Shown here: in pieces, positions 26,429 through 35,645 of the stretch
How the letters are laid out: the number at the start of each line of letters is the position of its first letter
Numbering within the stretch: the stretch's first letter is position 1
Source of the DNA: Lachnospiraceae bacterium
GTDB taxonomy: Bacteria > Bacillota > Clostridia > Lachnospirales > Lachnospiraceae
Assembly: GCA_009779895.1 (NCBI GenBank)
Contig: WRBB01000008.1
Location: forward strand, 1 to 64,000
Length of the DNA stretch: 64,000 nt
Reading direction: 5' to 3'
The notes under the pieces: generated by a model
Seen by the model: the letters and a program-made list of their open reading frames with translations, nothing else
Databases searched by the model: none
What the model was told of the DNA's origin: nothing
Made by a program: the position numbers and the translations under genes

Positions 26429-29400
26429 ATGTTAAAATTAAAAAATATACGAAAATCATATCAAACAGCTGATTTTGTACAGGTTGCTTTGAATGATGCA
26501 TCCATTGCTTTTCGTGACAATGAGTTTGCTGCTATTTTGGGTCCATCCGGTTCCGGTAAGACTACCATGTTAAATATTATCGGTGGTTTGGATCAATATG
26601 ATTCAGGCGATTTGGAAATTGAGGGCATTTCTACAAAGAAATTCAAAGACCATGATTGGGATACTTATCGAAATAATCGCATCGGTTTTGTTTTTCAAAG
26701 TTACAATTTAATACCCCATCAAACGATTTTGTCCAATGTAGAATTGGCCTTGACTTTGAGTGGTGTTTCCATTGCGGAGCGTCGTGCAAAAGCGAAACAG
26801 GCTTTGGTAGATGTTGGCTTAGGTGCGCATACGCATAAAAAACCAAACCAGCTCAGTGGTGGTCAGATGCAACGGGTGGCCATTGCGAGAGCTTTGATTA
26901 ATGATCCTGAGATTTTGTTAGCAGATGAGCCCACCGGGGCACTGGATACCACAACAAGTACGCAGGTTATGGATTTGTTGACGGAGATTGCCAAGGATCG
27001 TTTGGTCATTATGGTGACGCACAATTCGGAGTTGGCGGAAGAGTATGCCAATCGTATTGTACATTTAAAAGACGGAAACATTGTGTCGGATAGTCGTCCT
27101 TTTGACCCAAATGTAGATAGAGTTCATACAGGTAGAGAGATTCGAAAGTCCGGCATGTCTTTTATGACAGCGATACAGCTTTCTTTTAGTAATCTGATGA
27201 CCAAAAAATGGCGTACCCTTGTTACATCTTTGGCGGGCTCTATCGGTATTATCGGTATTGCACTGATTCTTGCTTTGGCAAATGGTATCAATGCTTATAT
27301 TCGCACTGTGGAAGAAGATACTTTAAGTTTATATCCGCTGACCATAGCCACTACAGGCTTTGATTTGATTGGCTTGATGGAGGGGATGGGTGGCGGTCAT
27401 TCCGGTGATGCCCCTGAGCGGGAAGAGGGCACGGTACTGGAGCGGCGGGTCTTAGAGAATATGTTTGCAATGACCAGTCATAATGATTTAGGTGCATTGA
27501 AACTATATTTGGAAGCCAGTCGTAACACGATAGATCCTTTGGTCAATTCCGTTCATTATATGTATGATGTAACACCGCAAATATTCTTAAGTGATACCTC
27601 TGACGGACCGCAGCAGGTCAATCCGGATTCTGTGTTTGCTCCGCTTATGGGTGGCGGTCAGGATATGAACGCTATGATGGGAATGGGCAGTTTTGGCGGA
27701 AATGTATTTCATGAGATGCCGGGCGAGATAGAAATGTTTGAAAAGCAATATGATGTGGTGGCCGGACATTGGCCGGCACGTCATGATGAAGCTATGTTGA
27801 TTATATCAGCAAGCAGTCGTATTTCAGATATGGAAATGTATAGCATGGGTTTGCGAGATCGGGAAATCCTGCAAAGTATGATGGATGCCATTATGCATAC
27901 AGAGGATGCGGATTTAAGCAGTGATGAAGAATTGGCGACATTTACTTATGAAGAACTGTTGGCTGTAGAGTTTCGTGTGGTTCATTCCTTTGAAAAGTAT
28001 CAGTATGACGAAGAGTTTCATGTTTGGGTAGACCGCTCCGGTGATGAGCGATTTATGCAAAGATTGGTCAATGATAGTATGCCTCTACGGATTGTAGGGA
28101 TTGCCAGACCTAGTCCAACGGCGACGGCGACAGCTTTGCCGATGGGGATTCATTATACGCCTGATTTGATTCATCATTTGATGCGTGAGGCAGGTGCGTC
28201 GGAGATTGTACAAGCACAAATGCGTGACCGTCGCGTCAATGTATTTACCGGGCGAACATTCCGGGAAGAGGCGGAGAATCCGGATTCGGCCTTTGATTTT
28301 GCACGTCTGATTACCGTTGATGAAGCGGCTTTGGAAGAGGCCTTTGCGATTGATTTGGAGGCGTTCGCCTTTGATTTTGATATGGATGGTATGGAATTTG
28401 ATTTGGACTTAGATGGGTTAGATATTGATTTTAGTGGATTTAATCTTGACCCCAATATGTTTCAATTTGACTTAGGTTCTTTGGGCAATTTAGATATGAG
28501 CAGTTTTGCAGATTTTAGTGATTTAGATTTTGGAGACTTAGATTTAAATTTTGACCAGATAGATGTTCCTTCTTTTGAAATAGGTGACATGAGTGATATT
28601 TTAAATGACATTGCGGGTCAGTTGCATATTCCCACGGAAGCACTATTGGGAGTTATGATGCACGTACTGCAAGATTTTGCGGCAGAATTGATTGCCGATG
28701 GCATTACGGATCCGAATGAAATCATGAATGCTTTTATGGAATACCTGACACGTCCGGAGGTGCAAGACGCAATCAGTGCGCAGTTGGCACAAATTATTGC
28801 GGACTCTGATTTACAAGGGCAGATTGCGGATTTGGTGCAAGAAGCATTGGAAGAGATGATGGTTGCTTATATGGGACAAGTGATGGAGGCGGTGCAAGCA
28901 GAAATTGGAGCGCAGATACAGCAGGCTATGGAACATCTGATGTCTCAAGTTATGGCGCGGGCAATGACAGCAATAACGGAACAAATAAGAACGCTGCTTG
29001 CGGACCAAATGGGACAGGCTATGGGTAGATTTGGAAATCAGATGGAAGCCATGATGGGCGAAATGATAGAGGAAATAGCAGGTGGCATTGGAGGTCAGAT
29101 GGAAAATTTGATGGGGGAAATCGCCAATCAAATGGAAGATGCGATGGCAGGTCTTGCGGAGCAGTTTGAAAACTTTGATCCGGAAGCGCTTGTGGATGCA
29201 TTTCAAATTGAAATGGGAGAAGAAGAGATTCTGCAATTGATGATGGCTATGATGAGCCCAACGGAAAACAGTTATGAGCGGAATTTAAGCTTGCTTGGAT
29301 ATGCAGATTTAGCTATTCCCTCCCAAATCAATATATATCCGCAGAATTTTGACGCAAAGCAAGATATATTGGATATCCTAGACAATTATAATGAACGTAT

Positions 29401-29890
29401 GGAAGCAGAGGGTTATCCGGAGAAAGTGGTACAGTACACAGATTTAGTTGGCGCGATGATGTCTTCGGTGACAGATATTATCAATATGGTTAGTTATGCT
29501 TTGATTGCTTTTGTGGCTATATCTCTTGTGGTTTCTTCTATTATGATTGGAGTTATCACATATATATCTGTATTAGAGCGAAAAAAAGAGATTGGTATTT
29601 TACGTGCCATTGGGGCCAGTAAAAGTAATATACGGCGTGTATTCAATGCAGAGACTTTGATTGTTGGTTTTGTTGCGGGTGTGTTGGGGGTATTTATTAC
29701 CTTAGTAGTAGCGGAAATTGCCAATGTAATTGTGCTACAAAATTTTGATATTGTACGAATTGCACGTTTGCCGGCAGTTGCAGTGGTGGTATTAATCGGA
29801 ACGAGCATGTTTTTGACTTTTATTGCAGGTTTGTTTCCTTCATCGGCGGCAGCAAGGAAAGATCCGATTGAAGCACTGAGAAGCGAGTAG
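26429..29890 (+). CDS. MacB/FtsX-type ABC protein with giant extracytoplasmic domain
   Basis: 1153 residues. An N-terminal ATPase (about 1-225) has Walker A GPSGSGKTT, signature LSGGQMQR and Walker B LLADEPTGALD. After a linker comes a first membrane helix (about 260-290), a very long outside segment (about 290-1010) and three C-terminal helices of FtsX type (about 1010-1150, including LERKKEIGILRAIGAS). Most MacB-like outside domains are about 200-250 residues; this one is about 720. Residues about 644-724 are a Phe/Asp/Leu-rich low-complexity segment and about 737-934 are Met/Gln/Glu-rich amphipathic helix. MacB-type proteins act as mechanotransmitters for export or envelope work rather than import. 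AGGAG at 26411-26415 is a little far from ATG 26429. No partner gene is adjacent. Confidence 0.88.
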   Translation: MLKLKNIRKSYQTADFVQVALNDASIAFRDNEFAAILGPSGSGKTTMLNIIGGLDQYDSGDLEIEGISTKKFKDHDWDTYRNNRIGFVFQSYNLIPHQTILSNVELALTLSGVSIAERRAKAKQALVDVGLGAHTHKKPNQLSGGQMQRVAIARALINDPEILLADEPTGALDTTTSTQVMDLLTEIAKDRLVIMVTHNSELAEEYANRIVHLKDGNIVSDSRPFDPNVDRVHTGREIRKSGMSFMTAIQLSFSNLMTKKWRTLVTSLAGSIGIIGIALILALANGINAYIRTVEEDTLSLYPLTIATTGFDLIGLMEGMGGGHSGDAPEREEGTVLERRVLENMFAMTSHNDLGALKLYLEASRNTIDPLVNSVHYMYDVTPQIFLSDTSDGPQQVNPDSVFAPLMGGGQDMNAMMGMGSFGGNVFHEMPGEIEMFEKQYDVVAGHWPARHDEAMLIISASSRISDMEMYSMGLRDREILQSMMDAIMHTEDADLSSDEELATFTYEELLAVEFRVVHSFEKYQYDEEFHVWVDRSGDERFMQRLVNDSMPLRIVGIARPSPTATATALPMGIHYTPDLIHHLMREAGASEIVQAQMRDRRVNVFTGRTFREEAENPDSAFDFARLITVDEAALEEAFAIDLEAFAFDFDMDGMEFDLDLDGLDIDFSGFNLDPNMFQFDLGSLGNLDMSSFADFSDLDFGDLDLNFDQIDVPSFEIGDMSDILNDIAGQLHIPTEALLGVMMHVLQDFAAELIADGITDPNEIMNAFMEYLTRPEVQDAISAQLAQIIADSDLQGQIADLVQEALEEMMVAYMGQVMEAVQAEIGAQIQQAMEHLMSQVMARAMTAITEQIRTLLADQMGQAMGRFGNQMEAMMGEMIEEIAGGIGGQMENLMGEIANQMEDAMAGLAEQFENFDPEALVDAFQIEMGEEEILQLMMAMMSPTENSYERNLSLLGYADLAIPSQINIYPQNFDAKQDILDILDNYNERMEAEGYPEKVVQYTDLVGAMMSSVTDIINMVSYALIAFVAISLVVSSIMIGVITYISVLERKKEIGILRAIGASKSNIRRVFNAETLIVGFVAGVLGVFITLVVAEIANVIVLQNFDIVRIARLPAVAVVVLIGTSMFLTFIAGLFPSSAAARKDPIEALRSE

Positions 29891-30103
29891 ACTTTGCTTC
29901 CCTGTTGGATTGCATTTCCATATGTATGTCATAAACAATTTCTTTCTGAAAGGCAAGGTTTTCATGAGTTCTTCATAATCATTTAGGTTTAAACCATTCA
30001 AAGAAACTAATTTAATCAGTCTTCTGTAACCTGCCGAATAAAGCAATGCCGGTATACTAGGTAAAATAGATATAATAGTTGCAGCAAATAATGAGTCTGC
30101 CAT
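29840..30103 (-). CDS. Small protein with hydrophobic N-terminus, unknown
   Basis: 87 residues on the minus strand, overlapping the 3' end of the ABC gene by 51 bases. The start is backed by GAAAGGAAC with nine-base spacing. The first 25 residues are hydrophobic (SLFAATIISILPSIPALLYS) and could insert in the membrane; the middle contains LNLNDYEELMKTLPFRKK and the end is Cys/Arg-rich. No family recognised. It begins 53 bases after the stop of the SDR gene on the same strand and is probably the last gene of that group. The good ribosome site is the main evidence; the tail inside another gene lowers confidence. Confidence 0.5.
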   Translation of the reverse strand: MADSLFAATIISILPSIPALLYSAGYRRLIKLVSLNGLNLNDYEELMKTLPFRKKLFMTYIWKCNPTGKQSLLASQCFNRIFPCCRR

Positions 30104-30156
30104 TGTAATGTTCCTTTCGTTAATGTCAACATACCATTTTTAAAGGCATAAAGTGA

Positions 30157-30951
30157 CTAGTTTTCCCTGACACCACCATCACTTGCGATGACTTGCCCTG
30201 TGATCCATTTTGCGTAAACGCTATGCAGGAAAAGAAGCAAGTCGGCAGCATCGTTTGGGGTTCCCCAGCGTCCTGCCGGAAACATCTTGGCAATGGCTTT
30301 ATAATCCTCACCGAAACAATAACCGGTGTCATTTGGACCGGGATTTATGCAATTTACCCTTATGTTTTTATTTCCAAGTAAGTGTGATGTTTGACGGCAC
30401 AAACAAATAATTGCTTCTTTTGATACACAATAAGCAATTTCGTTTACCATTGGGCTTAAATATTGACCGCTGGTAAAAAGCGTGATTGCATTATCTTTTG
30501 TAGTATCCACTTGGTCAGCAAAAGATTGTATCATCATCATAGAGGCTCGAACATTTACAAGCAGATGCGGGTCGATATGTTCCGGTGTCCAATTTCCTAT
30601 TTCGCCATAGGTTGAGTAAGCATGATTCAAAACCAACCCATCAAGAACGCCTAGTTCTGTGGCCGCTTCTGCAACAACTTGCTCCGCAACACCCGGTATC
30701 ATTAAATCACCCGGTGTAAGTGCTGTTACATTTAATCCTAAGTCATGGAGTTGCTGGGCCAATATTTCCGTGCCATTTTTCATAGCAGATTTGTGTCCAA
30801 GGTTAACATCATAATCAGAAAAGCCATGGATGGCAACAGTGGCTCCTGCTTCAGCGAACCTTTTGGCAAGGGTTGCGCCAATGCCCAAGGGACGGCTTAC
30901 GCCGGTAATTAAAATCTTTTTTTTGTTGAGGCGAATCGAAGAATTATCCAT
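30157..30951 (-). CDS. Short-chain dehydrogenase/reductase (SDR) protein
   Basis: 264 residues with a Rossmann fold: ITGVSRPLGIG near residue 15 is a variant of the TGxxxGIG cofactor motif with an extra residue pair, and EIAYCVSKEAI near 170 gives the Y-x-x-x-K catalytic pair; NHAYST stands where NAG is usual. It should use NAD(P)(H) on an unknown alcohol or ketone. GAAAGGTG precedes the start by eight bases. It sits 41 bases after the TM2 gene and before the small protein, apparently one minus-strand operon from the promoter at 31669-31697. Classical SDRs in antibiotic or sugar pathways and 3-oxoacyl reductases both fit; no substrate is assigned. Confidence 0.88.
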   Translation of the reverse strand: MDNSSIRLNKKKILITGVSRPLGIGATLAKRFAEAGATVAIHGFSDYDVNLGHKSAMKNGTEILAQQLHDLGLNVTALTPGDLMIPGVAEQVVAEAATELGVLDGLVLNHAYSTYGEIGNWTPEHIDPHLLVNVRASMMMIQSFADQVDTTKDNAITLFTSGQYLSPMVNEIAYCVSKEAIICLCRQTSHLLGNKNIRVNCINPGPNDTGYCFGEDYKAIAKMFPAGRWGTPNDAADLLLFLHSVYAKWITGQVIASDGGVREN

Positions 30952-30992
30952 AAAAATGCACCTTTCCGTATATAAATTTAGTTATAATAATT

Positions 30993-31640
30993 TCACCACT
31001 TTACATAGTAAGTACTAGGTCCGATTGCTAGTTTTATAATATCCATAATCCAGCCGATACCAAACAATCCGCCAGTAAAGAGATATACAATACCCATACC
31101 GATTTTGCCCTCATAAAATTTATGCCCACAAATTGTAAAGATACATAGTAGCAAAGAAATCATTTTACGCTTTGTTACAAGATTGGCAGGCATATCGGTG
31201 ATGTGTAGTGCTTGTTGCAATGCAAGTTGTTGCTTCATAGCCTGTTTTGTTAATAGTGCATCACTAAATTTTGAATCAATGATTTGTCGCTTTTCTTGGT
31301 ATTCTTTATGTTTTAAAACCAAAAGGATAACGCCTGTAACAACAGCTAAGACACCTATGATATTGATGACAAAAACATTTGTAGTACCGCCAATAATGGA
31401 AAGAATAAAACCAACAGCAACCATAATGATACCGATGCGTCGCTTTGTGCTCCATTCAGCATATAAGGCTTGTACATCAACTTGAAGTTTTATGTCATTT
31501 AAGTGAGCTTGCTCTTCTTTGAAATCGGTTTTTTCTTCTGTGGTCATTTCAATATTAGAATCGCAATAGGGGCAATGTTTGCCTGTTTCATCTATAATAT
31601 ATACGGTTGCACTGCAATTGGTGCATTGAAAAGTTTCCAT
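30993..31640 (-). CDS. TM2-domain protein with N-terminal zinc ribbon
   Basis: 215 residues. The N-terminus has CTNCSATVYIIDETGKHCPYC, a two-CxxC zinc ribbon (residues 5-25 approximately). Two membrane helices follow (about 70-115), then a charged coil, then a C-terminal TM2 domain (about 160-210) with KRKMISLLLCIFTICGHKFY and the GLFGIGWIMDII ending typical of the family. TM2 proteins are small membrane proteins of unknown function. The start at 31640 follows GAAAGGAA; the frame extends to 31697 but that part overlaps the promoter. First gene of the minus-strand group with SDR and the small protein. Confidence 0.85.
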   Translation of the reverse strand: METFQCTNCSATVYIIDETGKHCPYCDSNIEMTTEEKTDFKEEQAHLNDIKLQVDVQALYAEWSTKRRIGIIMVAVGFILSIIGGTTNVFVINIIGVLAVVTGVILLVLKHKEYQEKRQIIDSKFSDALLTKQAMKQQLALQQALHITDMPANLVTKRKMISLLLCIFTICGHKFYEGKIGMGIVYLFTGGLFGIGWIMDIIKLAIGPSTYYVKW

Positions 31641-31668
31641 GTTTGTATTCCTTTCATTAATAGTATTA

Positions 31669-31697
31669 ATTGTATCAAAATTATCCATTGAGCTCAA
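31669..31697 (-). promoter_or_regulatory. Promoter of the TM2-SDR minus-strand group
   Basis: On the minus strand TTGAGC (31697-31692), 17 bases, TACAAT (31674-31669). It lies 29 bases before the TM2 start codon. Confidence 0.6.
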
Positions 31698-31721
31698 CCG
31701 CTAAGTCAGCGGTTATTTTTT
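31696..31721 (+). terminator. Terminator-like hairpin reading on the plus strand, with no plus-strand gene before it
   Basis: AACCGCT (31696-31702) and AGCGGTT (31708-31714) form a 7-base stem with a five-base loop, followed by ATTTTTT. It lies just behind the -35 of the minus-strand promoter. The nearest plus-strand gene upstream ends at 29890. It may insulate the proB region, or stop antisense or readthrough transcription. Confidence 0.65.
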
Positions 31722-31872
31722 GATGATGTTATAACCATCGCTTTCCTCTAGTAATACATTTCATTTCGTAGTATAATTTATAGAAATGTTGAATTGTTGC
31801 AAAGTCAGAAATGTATGCGGGCAATATACAATATTATTTATTACATTACGAAAAGGAAAGTAGGCACTCATC

Positions 31873-32793
31873 TTGAACAAATATGACTATTATACCTCCG
31901 GCTGGAGTCGCAAGGAACTGATCACCGCAAAAAAAAGAATTGTTATAAAAGTCGGTACCACCACTGTTACCTATCCCGAAACCGGTTATATTAATCTGGA
32001 AAAGCTGGAAAAATTTGTCCGCATTCTGATTAATCTTCGTAACCAAGGCAGGGAGGTTGTTGTGGTTTCTTCCGGTGCAGTTGGTGTTGGCCGTACTGCT
32101 TTGGGTATGGCAAAACGCCCAAGGACTTTGGAAGAGGAGCAGGCTTGTGCCGCAGTAGGACAAAGCCGCTTGATGATGATTTATGAAAAACTATTTAATG
32201 AATATAGTCAATTAACTGCCCAGATATTGCTGACCAAAGAGTCCATTTCCAATGCAGAATGTCGAAATAATGCCAAACGCACTTTTGATTCTCTTTTGAG
32301 TATGGGGGTGGTTCCCATTGTAAATGAAAATGATGCAATTTCTGTGGATGAATTATCTTATGGGAAATTTGGGGACAACGACACTTTAGCAGCGCATGTT
32401 ACAGATTTGGTGGAGGGTGATTTATTGATTTTGCTGTCGGATATTCATGGGTTTTACACAGATGACCCCAAGTTGAATCCGAAAGCACGTTTTATTCACA
32501 CCGTATCTAGAATAGATGAAAATTTGGAGCAGATGGCAAAAGGTGTTAGTAGTGATATGGGTACAGGTGGTATGTGGAGCAAAATCCAGGCGGCTAAAAT
32601 TGTGACGGCAGCAAAAGCAGATATGATTATTGCCAACGGCGAAAATATTTATGCCATCAATGATATTATGGCAGGCAAGCGGATTGGCACCTTTTTCTTA
32701 TCAGATGAACATCAAGAAATATTGGAAAATGAATTAGCGCCTGACAGACCGGAATTTAGAAGAAAATCGAAAAGGAGGAAGCGTGATGAGTAA
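31873..32793 (+). CDS. proB: Glutamate 5-kinase without PUA domain
   Basis: 306 residues. Amino-acid kinase fold with [12 protein letters not shown] at about 21-32, [12 protein letters not shown] and [21 protein letters not shown] segments, which are characteristic of glutamate 5-kinase. It phosphorylates glutamate in the first step of proline synthesis. The E. coli enzyme has a C-terminal PUA domain; here only a short basic tail (KSKRRKRDE) follows the kinase domain. The frame opens with TTG at 31873; GGAAAG lies about 12 bases upstream and no in-frame ATG is nearby, so TTG is the likely start. A TATAAT at 31772-31777 lies upstream. It overlaps proA by eight bases. Confidence 0.95.
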   Translation: MNKYDYYTSGWSRKELITAKKRIVIKVGTTTVTYPETGYINLEKLEKFVRILINLRNQGREVVVVSSGAVGVGRTALGMAKRPRTLEEEQACAAVGQSRLMMIYEKLFNEYSQLTAQILLTKESISNAECRNNAKRTFDSLLSMGVVPIVNENDAISVDELSYGKFGDNDTLAAHVTDLVEGDLLILLSDIHGFYTDDPKLNPKARFIHTVSRIDENLEQMAKGVSSDMGTGGMWSKIQAAKIVTAAKADMIIANGENIYAINDIMAGKRIGTFFLSDEHQEILENELAPDRPEFRRKSKRRKRDE

Positions 32794-34033
32794 CTATATC
32801 GAATCATTAGGAAAAAAAGCAAAGGCCATTTCAAGAGAGGTGGCAAAACTTACGATGGATGAAAAAAATGCAGGTTTGGTAGCGGTTGCAGAGGAATTGT
32901 GCAAGCAAAGCCAAACTATTTTAAAGGAGAATGCAAAGGACATTCAAGCGGCCAAGGATAAAGGTATTTCTGAGGCTTTGATTGATCGTTTGCGTTTGAG
33001 TGAAGCGCGAATTGTAGATATGGCAGAGGGATTGCGTCAAATATCTGCCTTAAATGATCCAATTGGTGATATGAGAGATATTGTGCAACGTCCCAATGGT
33101 CTTAAAATTGGTAAGATGCAAGTGCCTTTGGGGGTGATTGGTATTATTTATGAATCTCGTCCCAACGTGACGGCAGATGCTTTTGGTTTGTGTTTTAAAA
33201 CGGGAAATGCAGTGATTTTACGTGGAGGTAGTGATGCTTTAAACTCAAATAAAGCGATTGTGCAAGCCATCTGGGCAGGTTTATGTCAAGTTGCCTTGCC
33301 GCAAGATGCCTTGTTGTTGGTGGATGATGTGAGCCGGGAAATAGCGACAGAGATGATGCGTTTGCACAAATACATAGATGTGTTGATTCCACGCGGTGGT
33401 GCAGGTTTGATTGAAAATGTGGTAGAAAACAGTACTGTGCCCGTCATTGAAACCGGAACAGGTAATTGCCATATTTATGTAGATGAATTTGCAGATTTGG
33501 ACATGGCGGTTCAGATTATCGAAAATGCAAAAACGCAACGTTTGGGCGTTTGCAATACAGCGGAATCTTTGGTGATTCATAGAAAAATATTAAAAGAGAT
33601 TTTACCTAAAGTGGAACAGGCGTTATTTAGCCACGGTATAGAAATAAGGGGTGATGCGTCAGTGTTAGCCTTGTCTAATCAAATCAAAGCTGCGACAGAA
33701 GAAGATTGGGGCATGGAATATCTGGATGGTATCATTTCAATGAGAGTAGTCGATTCTTTGGATGAGGCCATTGCGCATATCAATCAATATAATACGGGTC
33801 ATTCAGATGCGATTATTACGGAAAATTATCATAATGGTATGAAATTTCATAGGGAAATTGATGCGGCGGCAGTGTATATTAATGCATCAACACGATTCAC
33901 CGATGGTTTTGTGTTCGGATTTGGGGCGGAAATTGGTATTAGTACCCAGAAACTACACGCTCGTGGACCGATGGGCCTGGATGCTTTGACCACTACGAAG
34001 TATGTGATTTTTGGGGATGGACAAATCAGATAG
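32786..34033 (+). CDS. proA: Glutamate-5-semialdehyde dehydrogenase
   Basis: 415 residues, family length. The aldehyde dehydrogenase fold has [20 protein letters not shown] at about 113-132, [10 protein letters not shown] and the active-site cysteine region [13 protein letters not shown] near 250. It reduces glutamyl-5-phosphate with NADPH to glutamate semialdehyde, the step after proB. ATG 32786 sits six bases after AAAGGAGGAA; GTG 32783 is less likely. The start overlaps the proB stop, so the pair is co-translated. The stop codon immediately precedes the argC promoter. Confidence 0.97.
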   Translation: MSNYIESLGKKAKAISREVAKLTMDEKNAGLVAVAEELCKQSQTILKENAKDIQAAKDKGISEALIDRLRLSEARIVDMAEGLRQISALNDPIGDMRDIVQRPNGLKIGKMQVPLGVIGIIYESRPNVTADAFGLCFKTGNAVILRGGSDALNSNKAIVQAIWAGLCQVALPQDALLLVDDVSREIATEMMRLHKYIDVLIPRGGAGLIENVVENSTVPVIETGTGNCHIYVDEFADLDMAVQIIENAKTQRLGVCNTAESLVIHRKILKEILPKVEQALFSHGIEIRGDASVLALSNQIKAATEEDWGMEYLDGIISMRVVDSLDEAIAHINQYNTGHSDAIITENYHNGMKFHREIDAAAVYINASTRFTDGFVFGFGAEIGISTQKLHARGPMGLDALTTTKYVIFGDGQIR

Positions 34034-34070
34034 TTGCATATTATTCAAAAAAGATGTATAATTATGCAAT
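34034..34070 (+). promoter_or_regulatory. argC promoter with paired ARG-box-like operators
   Basis: TTGCAT (34034-34039), 17 bases, TATAAT (34057-34062). Two ARG-box-like sites, TTGCATATTATTCAA (34034-34048) and ATGTATAATTATGCAAT (34054-34070), have centres 20 bp apart and cover the -35 and -10. The same design lies before argG at 26245-26283. Binding by an arginine repressor would block polymerase directly. Confidence 0.82.
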
Positions 34071-34094
34071 ATTGTTTTTCAAAGGAGTAAGAGA

Positions 34095-35135
34095 ATGGTA
34101 AAAGTAGGGATTGTTGGTGCAACGGGTTATACGGGAGGTGAGTTGGTTCGTTTATTAATAAACCACACAAAAGCAGAAATTAAGTGGCTCAGCTCCAGAA
34201 GTTATGCAAGTAAAAAATATGCAACGGTGTATCCCAATATGTTTGAAATTGTAGATGCGGTTTGTTTGGAGGACAATATGTCGGAGTTGGCAGAACAAGT
34301 AGATGTGATATTTACAGCCACTCCACAGGGATATTGTGCTTCTTTCATCAAGGAAGAAATTTTGAGTAAAACAAAGCTGATTGATTTGAGTGCGGATTTT
34401 CGTATTAAAGATGTGCATGTTTATGAAAAATGGTATGGCATCAAGCATCAAAGTCCACAGTTTATTGCAGAGGCGGTTTATGGGTTGTCAGAAATCAATC
34501 GGGCGCAGATACAGGAGGCTCGTTTGGTGGCAAACCCGGGTTGTTATACGACTTGTTCGATTTTGTCGGTTTATCCATTGGCAAAAGAGGGTTTGATTGA
34601 TATGTCTACTTTGATTATAGATGCCAAATCGGGTACTTCGGGTGCGGGGCGTGGAGCCAAGATAGATACATTGTTTTGCGAAGTCAATGAAAATAGTAAG
34701 GCCTATGGTGTAGCAAGCCATCGACATACACCTGAAATAGAAGAGCAGTTGGGTTATGCCGCCAATGAAAAAGTTAGGTTAAGTTTTACACCCCATTTGT
34801 TGCCAATGAATCGGGGGATATTGGTTACAGCTTATGCCGGCTTGAAAAAAGACGCAACGGCTGTGGAGATTGCGAAAGTGTATCAGGATCATTATAAAGA
34901 AGAAAAATTCATTCGTTTGTTAGATTACGGTGTGTGCCCTGAGACAAAATGGGTGGCAAGGAGCAATTATTTGGACATTGGGTTTAAAATAGATCCTAGG
35001 ACCAAACGGATTATTTTGATGGGAGCTATGGATAATCTTATGAAAGGAGCAGCGGGGCAAGCTGTTCAAAACATGAATTTATTATTTGGTTTTGAGGAAG
35101 ACGAGGGTTTAAGATTGGTTCCCTCTTTTCCATAA
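34095..35135 (+). CDS. argC: N-acetyl-gamma-glutamyl-phosphate reductase
   Basis: 346 residues, family length. GIVGATGYTGGELVRLL at about 5-21 is the NADP-binding loop; NPGCYTTCSIL at about 147-157 holds the catalytic cysteine; HRHTPEIEEQ contains the catalytic histidine. Third step of arginine synthesis. AAAGGAG precedes the start. First gene of the argC-GNAT-argJ-argB-argD operon under the ARG-box promoter. Confidence 0.97.
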   Translation: MVKVGIVGATGYTGGELVRLLINHTKAEIKWLSSRSYASKKYATVYPNMFEIVDAVCLEDNMSELAEQVDVIFTATPQGYCASFIKEEILSKTKLIDLSADFRIKDVHVYEKWYGIKHQSPQFIAEAVYGLSEINRAQIQEARLVANPGCYTTCSILSVYPLAKEGLIDMSTLIIDAKSGTSGAGRGAKIDTLFCEVNENSKAYGVASHRHTPEIEEQLGYAANEKVRLSFTPHLLPMNRGILVTAYAGLKKDATAVEIAKVYQDHYKEEKFIRLLDYGVCPETKWVARSNYLDIGFKIDPRTKRIILMGAMDNLMKGAAGQAVQNMNLLFGFEEDEGLRLVPSFP

Positions 35136-35177
35136 AACAAAAGTTACAATGAAAATGCAATAGAAAGGCAATGCAAG

Positions 35178-35621
35178 ATGATACGAACTATGACAATTGA
35201 GGATTACGAAGAGGTTTACCAGTTGTGGCAGAAAATCAGCGGTTTAGGTATTCGTAGCATGGATGATTCTTTTGTGGGTGTGAAACGTTTTTTAAAGCGA
35301 AATCCAAGCACCAGTGTAGTGGCGATAGAAGAAAATAAGATAGTAGGAAGTATTTTATGCGGGCATGATGGCCGGCGTGGTTGTTTTTACCATGTTTGTG
35401 TTGATACAGAGTATCGGTTGCGTGGCATTGGTAAAGAGATGGTAGTTGTTTGTATGCATGCTTTAAAAAAAGAAGAAATCAATAAAATTTCCTTGATGGC
35501 ATTTGCTCAAAATGACAGTGGCAATGCTTTTTGGAATCAGATTGGTTGGTTGCAACGAAAAGATATGAATTTTTATGAGTTTGCTTTAAATGAAAAAAAT
35601 ATTACAACATTTAACCAATAA
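35178..35621 (+). CDS. GNAT acetyltransferase inside the arginine operon, possible N-acetylglutamate synthase
   Basis: 147 residues, a minimal GNAT domain with the acetyl-CoA loop YRLRGIGKEMVVVCMHAL at about 76-93 and FWNQIGW near 117. It lies between argC and argJ, 42 bases after the first and 24 before the second, on the same strand and message. The position suggests a role in making N-acetylglutamate, which the ArgJ cycle needs for priming; short GNAT-type synthases are known in some lineages. Equally it may acetylate something else, such as a ribosomal protein, so the function is inferred from location only. Confidence 0.85.
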   Translation: MIRTMTIEDYEEVYQLWQKISGLGIRSMDDSFVGVKRFLKRNPSTSVVAIEENKIVGSILCGHDGRRGCFYHVCVDTEYRLRGIGKEMVVVCMHALKKEEINKISLMAFAQNDSGNAFWNQIGWLQRKDMNFYEFALNEKNITTFNQ

Positions 35622-35645
35622 AGTATAGAAAACGGAGTATGAACG

